The notes beneath the pieces are model-generated. The model worked only from the letters and a program-made list of their open reading frames with translations, searched no databases and had not been told where the DNA came from. This document shows positions 4,918-7,272 of a stretch of 7,272 nt of DNA, piece by piece; the first letter of the stretch is position 1; each line of letters opens with the position of its first letter. Made by a program: the position numbers and the translations under genes. The DNA lies in NCBI GenBank assembly GCA_020348185.1, contig CP070743.1, positions 1,266,507-1,273,778 on the forward strand, in the 5' to 3' direction. The stretch is from Nitrospirota bacterium (GTDB lineage Bacteria > Nitrospirota > Nitrospiria > Nitrospirales > UBA8639).

Positions 4918-6648
4918 ATGCAAGGAATATCTATATTTTTCAGCTTAGTGATTTGGATGATTTTTTTGATCTTCATTCCTATTCCTGCTAACTCACAAAT
5001 CGTTCACGATGCCGAGTATTACGTTCTCGAAGCACAGCACGGCCAGAAATGGACTCAAGAAGATAGGGAGCTAGACGAAAAGTTAGCCGAACTGCGCAAG
5101 AAGCACGGCCGTCCCCCGAATCTCATTCACATCATGTGGGACGACACCGCCTTCGGTGACGTCGGCATTCCCGCGATCCAAAAGGTCCGCGGACTTGAGA
5201 CACCGAACCTGAATATAATGGCCGCTGAGGGGATCCTGTTTACCCGTATGTATACCGAGGTGGGCTGTACCCCCAGCCGCGCAGCGTCGGCGACTGGCCG
5301 GTTAGCAGTCCGCAGTGGCATGTACAATATCGGCATGTTACTCGAGAGTCACGGGATGAGCGGGGAAGAGGTGACCATCGCCGAAGTACTCTCTAAGGCC
5401 GGGTATGCCACGGCGTTCCACGGCAAATGGCACCTTGGCGACATCGAAGAGAGCTATCCCCACAATCAGGGTTTCGACGAGGCTTTTTTCTCAGGCTATA
5501 ACCAGATACTGTCCCTCAATACCCGCATCGCCGAGGGAGCCAATGCCTCGATCGGCCTATTTCAAGATATGTTGCCGAAAGACCCCTATAAACTCGACGA
5601 TTCATTTATCACAAAGGGTTGGGTTCAGATCGCCGAGGGGGAGAAGGGCGGCAAGACCCGTCAGTGGGGGGACAACACCCACGAGAATTATATGAAGATT
5701 GATCCGGAGGCGCAGCGGCGCACATTGGAATTCATCGAACGAAACGCGAAAGCCGGTAAGCCTTTTTATGTTGCCAATTGGCCTATGCTGGCCAGCTTTA
5801 TCCCGAATCCAAAGAAATGCGCCGTTGCCAGGAGCCTCCTTCAAGATGGTCTTCAGTGCAACATTGATCCCTTTATAGGAAAACTCATGGCTAAGCTGGA
5901 GGAGCTTGGTATCGCGGAAAACACCCTGGTTATTGCGATGGCCGATAATGGACCAATGGCCCATAACCCTCCTCCAGGAACCGGCATGAGTGAGACGATT
6001 TTCCGTGGTGGGAAGGGCGACTTCCTAGAGGGGGGAGTCCGTGTCCCGGCCCAGGCCTGGTGGCCAGGTGTCATTGGGAATGGCCAGATTGTGGGCGACA
6101 TCATTCACGAGACCGATCTGTTTACCACATTTGCTCGTCTCGCAGGGGCGACCCAATATATCCCAACCGACCGGGTCATCGATGGAATTGATCAGACAGG
6201 GCTGTTGATTCATGGGGACACCCATAGTCGCCGGGATCACGTCTTTATCTATGCAGGTCCCCGGCTCGGCGCAACCGTCAAAGGCCCTTACAAGCGACAT
6301 TGGATTTCCCCGGACCCGGTCGGAGAGGCCAGTGGCATTCCGGCGGCTTTTTACTTCCTGCCCTCAGACCCTCGCGAGAAAACCCCGATGCTCGTCAACC
6401 TTATCCACCTCAAACGCCCGTTCAACCGGATGAGGTTGCGCCACGAGCTGTGGAAAAAGAAATACCCTGACTCCCAAGAAGTCCATGGAATTCCCTGGAC
6501 CGGGATCGAAAACGCCTCCCCGGAGGTTCAAAAGCTGGGCAAGCCGAAGATGGACCTCCAGAAGCTGCCCTTTGACCCGCTGGAGTACATTGAACACCTT
6601 GACCAGCTACCCTTCGACCCCGACATGGACCCCGCCTTGGGTAATTAA
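4918..6648 (+). CDS. Exported arylsulfatase (formylglycine type) with an atypical active site
   Basis: A 576-residue sulfatase of the alkaline phosphatase superfamily, predicted to cleave sulfate esters in the periplasm. Signal peptide about 1-26, cleavage after ANS. Motifs in order: D75-D76 in HIMWDDTAFGD (calcium ligands); C117-T-P-S-R121 followed by AASATGR, the site where cysteine becomes formylglycine; K170 and H172 in HGKWHLG; D343-N344 in MADNGP; K366 in FRGGKGDFLEGGVRVP. The histidine expected after the KPF strand, H211 in Pseudomonas arylsulfatase, is not there: KPFYVANWPMLASFIP aligns S293 at that place. C301 and C314 could form a disulfide. The tail repeats LPFDP (550-554, 564-568). 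The start is supported by GAGGAGGG just upstream. A separate formylglycine-generating enzyme is needed and is not in the window. Sulfatase identity is sure; substrate, and full activity, are not. Confidence 0.93.
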   Translation: MQGISIFFSLVIWMIFLIFIPIPANSQIVHDAEYYVLEAQHGQKWTQEDRELDEKLAELRKKHGRPPNLIHIMWDDTAFGDVGIPAIQKVRGLETPNLNIMAAEGILFTRMYTEVGCTPSRAASATGRLAVRSGMYNIGMLLESHGMSGEEVTIAEVLSKAGYATAFHGKWHLGDIEESYPHNQGFDEAFFSGYNQILSLNTRIAEGANASIGLFQDMLPKDPYKLDDSFITKGWVQIAEGEKGGKTRQWGDNTHENYMKIDPEAQRRTLEFIERNAKAGKPFYVANWPMLASFIPNPKKCAVARSLLQDGLQCNIDPFIGKLMAKLEELGIAENTLVIAMADNGPMAHNPPPGTGMSETIFRGGKGDFLEGGVRVPAQAWWPGVIGNGQIVGDIIHETDLFTTFARLAGATQYIPTDRVIDGIDQTGLLIHGDTHSRRDHVFIYAGPRLGATVKGPYKRHWISPDPVGEASGIPAAFYFLPSDPREKTPMLVNLIHLKRPFNRMRLRHELWKKKYPDSQEVHGIPWTGIENASPEVQKLGKPKMDLQKLPFDPLEYIEHLDQLPFDPDMDPALGN

Positions 6649-6658
6649 GCGGCAACCC

Positions 6659-6706
6659 GGAGCCCCTTACGCCTGATAGGCGGGCTGGTCAGGGGCTCCC
6701 CTTTTT
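6659..6706 (+). terminator. Rho-independent terminator of the sulfatase gene
   Basis: GGAGCCCCT (6659-6667) pairs perfectly with AGGGGCTCC (6691-6699), followed by CC and five T (6702-6706). The loop contains a further small stem, GCCT-GAT-AGGC (6671-6681). It begins 11 bases after the stop codon, so the sulfatase is probably transcribed alone. Confidence 0.88.
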
Positions 6707-6884
6707 GACCCCACCGATCAGGCTGAATAGGGGTATTCTGAGTTAGAGAAAATTGCCTTTTGTTGAGCCGCTGCCCTTTTAATCATACCCTCATTTGTGA
6801 TAAAAAGCCCTGCAGACTGAAGAAAACGGCGGATACACCGGCGGCAGATGAGCGGTTGCTGGCCCGGACGGCGCCTACGTACCG

Positions 6885-6926
6885 GGTGCGGGGCCTGGCA
6901 ACCCTTAAACGGAGGCATGCCGCACC
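6885..6926 (+). other. Long imperfect hairpin in a GC-rich non-coding segment
   Basis: GGTGCGG (6885-6891) pairs with CCGCACC (6920-6926), and inside it GCCT (6893-6896) pairs with AGGC (6913-6916), giving about 11 pairs with a small internal loop. The run of T at 6941-6946 is 15 bases too far for a standard terminator. The surrounding stretch 6707-6929 has no gene I can support: small open frames on both strands (6718-6918, 6760-6948) lack ribosome sites and recognisable products. Confidence 0.4.
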
Positions 6927-6929
6927 TTC

Positions 6930-6964
6930 TAATATATTAATTTTTTAAAAAATATTATATAATT
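6930..6964 (+). promoter_or_regulatory. A/T-only island with TATAAT box, promoter of the small basic protein gene
   Basis: 35 consecutive A/T bases containing the perfect palindrome ATTTTTTAAAAAAT (6940-6953) and, at the right end, a perfect TATAAT (6958-6963). No good -35 box is at 16-18 bases (6934-6941 is TATTAA-like), so the A-tracts may act as an UP element or a bound activator may help. Transcription would start near 6970, giving a leader of about 88 bases. Confidence 0.45.
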
Positions 6965-7005
6965 CCAACGGGGTGCTTGAATGAGACCCTGGTTTCAGCA
7001 GGCAG

Positions 7006-7028
7006 AATGCCCAACTGATTGGGGCATT
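7006..7028 (+). promoter_or_regulatory. Leader hairpin before the small basic protein gene
   Basis: AATGCCCAA pairs with TTGGGCATT across a CTGA loop with a single bulged G (7006-7028). It ends 17 bases before the GGGGG of the ribosome site (7046-7050). Upstream in the same leader, GGGGT can pair with ACCCT (about 6970-6990) and CCTG with CAGG, so the leader appears well folded. No known riboswitch class is matched. Confidence 0.4.
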
Positions 7029-7057
7029 ATTCAAATCAATCAAAAGGGGGAAGAGTT

Positions 7058-7228
7058 ATGAACAAAAAAGTGGTGTCACTAAAGCGAGCTGCGGAGGACA
7101 TAACCAAGGCTCTCAAGGATGATAGGAGCTTCAACAAAAAAGAAGAAACGACAATTGGGTCACTTGGCGCCAGCCTGGTCAGTTCACTGGCTCAGTGGCG
7201 GGTGCGAAAGAAGAAAAAAAAGCGGTAA
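7058..7228 (+). CDS. Small lysine-rich protein, 56 residues, unrecognised
   Basis: I recognise no family. The protein is strongly basic with a charged N-terminal part (MNKKVVSLKR, then an acidic/basic mix to about residue 30), a short neutral stretch of G, S, L and A (33-46, GSLGASLVSSLAQW), and a C-terminal tail RVRKKKKKR of basic residues apart from one valine. That tail suggests nucleic-acid or membrane-surface contact, but nothing shows which. The ATG at 7058 is chosen because AGGGGGAAGAG lies immediately upstream; a TTG start at 7019 would place codons inside the leader hairpin. It has its own likely promoter (TATAAT at 6958) and a possible terminator hairpin at 7256-7272, so it looks like a single-gene unit. 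Confidence 0.6.
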   Translation: MNKKVVSLKRAAEDITKALKDDRSFNKKEETTIGSLGASLVSSLAQWRVRKKKKKR

Positions 7229-7255
7229 CCTTTGCTTATACGTGTATACTCTCAT

Positions 7256-7272
7256 CGGGGAGGCGCTCTCCG
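7256..7272 (+). terminator. Probable terminator hairpin, cut by the window end
   Basis: CGGGGAG (7256-7262) pairs with CTCTCCG (7266-7272) with one G-T wobble around a 3-base loop. It lies 28 bases after the stop of the small basic protein gene. The T-run that would confirm it would be beyond the window. Confidence 0.45.

Noticed and set aside
5602..6655. Several minus-strand frames inside the sulfatase.
   Set aside because: They lie antisense to a gene with a full set of sulfatase motifs and have no independent support.
6718..6948. Overlapping small frames on both strands (6718-6918 minus, 6760-6948 plus).
   Set aside because: No ribosome sites or family resemblance; composition is explained by the GC-rich segment, and both strands cannot easily be coding.
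6968..7050. Leader words resembling a TPP riboswitch (CGGGGTGC, TGAGA, CCC, CTGAT) in the right order.
   Set aside because: There is no room for the P3 stem between GGGGTGC and TGAGA, the GGATAATGCC and GCGTAGGGA segments are missing, and the downstream gene is not a thiamine gene. A covariance search would settle it.
1..7272. Searched by eye for tRNA, rRNA, CRISPR repeats, transposase remnants and long terminal inverted repeats.
   Set aside because: None seen; the GGTTCAACCC at 951-960 looks like a T-arm word but has no acceptor or anticodon arms around it.

Overview
The window reads as chromosome of a Gram-negative bacterium. Five of its eight genes begin with a signal peptide or signal-anchor-like segment, Shine-Dalgarno sites are mostly good, and there is no phage, transposon, CRISPR array, tRNA or rRNA. 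The phylum cannot be fixed from sequence alone; Nitrospirota or another environmental Gram-negative lineage is only a guess. Base composition is middling, with one very GC-rich stretch (about 6811-6926) lying directly against a 35-base run of pure A/T (6930-6964).

Layout from left to right. (1) 1-869, minus strand: N-terminal half of an exported PafA-type alkaline phosphatase that runs off the left edge. It has a good -35 element and a GTG start chosen by its ribosome binding site. (2) 870-1220: divergent intergenic region with two similar TTGAA-N9/10-TTCAA dyads and a 12-bp palindrome near the next start. (3) 1221-3832, plus strand: four genes in a row. Two are small exported proteins I do not recognise, overlapping as ATGA. 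The third is an exported SMP-30/gluconolactonase-like beta-propeller with its metal ligands intact, and the fourth is a four-helix membrane protein. (4) 3833-4092: no convincing gene; two hairpins of identical geometry that differ by a compensated base pair. (5) 4093-4695, minus strand: a DUF502-type membrane protein. (6) 4696-4917: divergent promoter region. (7) 4918-6648, plus strand: an exported arylsulfatase with the CxPSR formylglycine motif, closed by a strong rho-independent terminator. (8) 6707-7272: a GC-rich segment with a long hairpin, the A/T island with a TATAAT box, a structured leader, and a 56-residue lysine-rich protein, followed by a hairpin cut by the window end.

Functional reading: the recognisable enzymes are all extracytoplasmic hydrolases. 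A phosphomonoesterase and a sulfatase, both of the alkaline phosphatase superfamily, flank a lactonase-like propeller. That would fit scavenging of phosphate, sulfate and organic esters or lactones in the periplasm, but nothing in the sequence shows that they form one pathway. The items most worth a second look are the sulfatase that lacks the usual active-site histidine, the unassigned cassette at 1221-3832, and the structured leader in front of the 56-residue basic protein.
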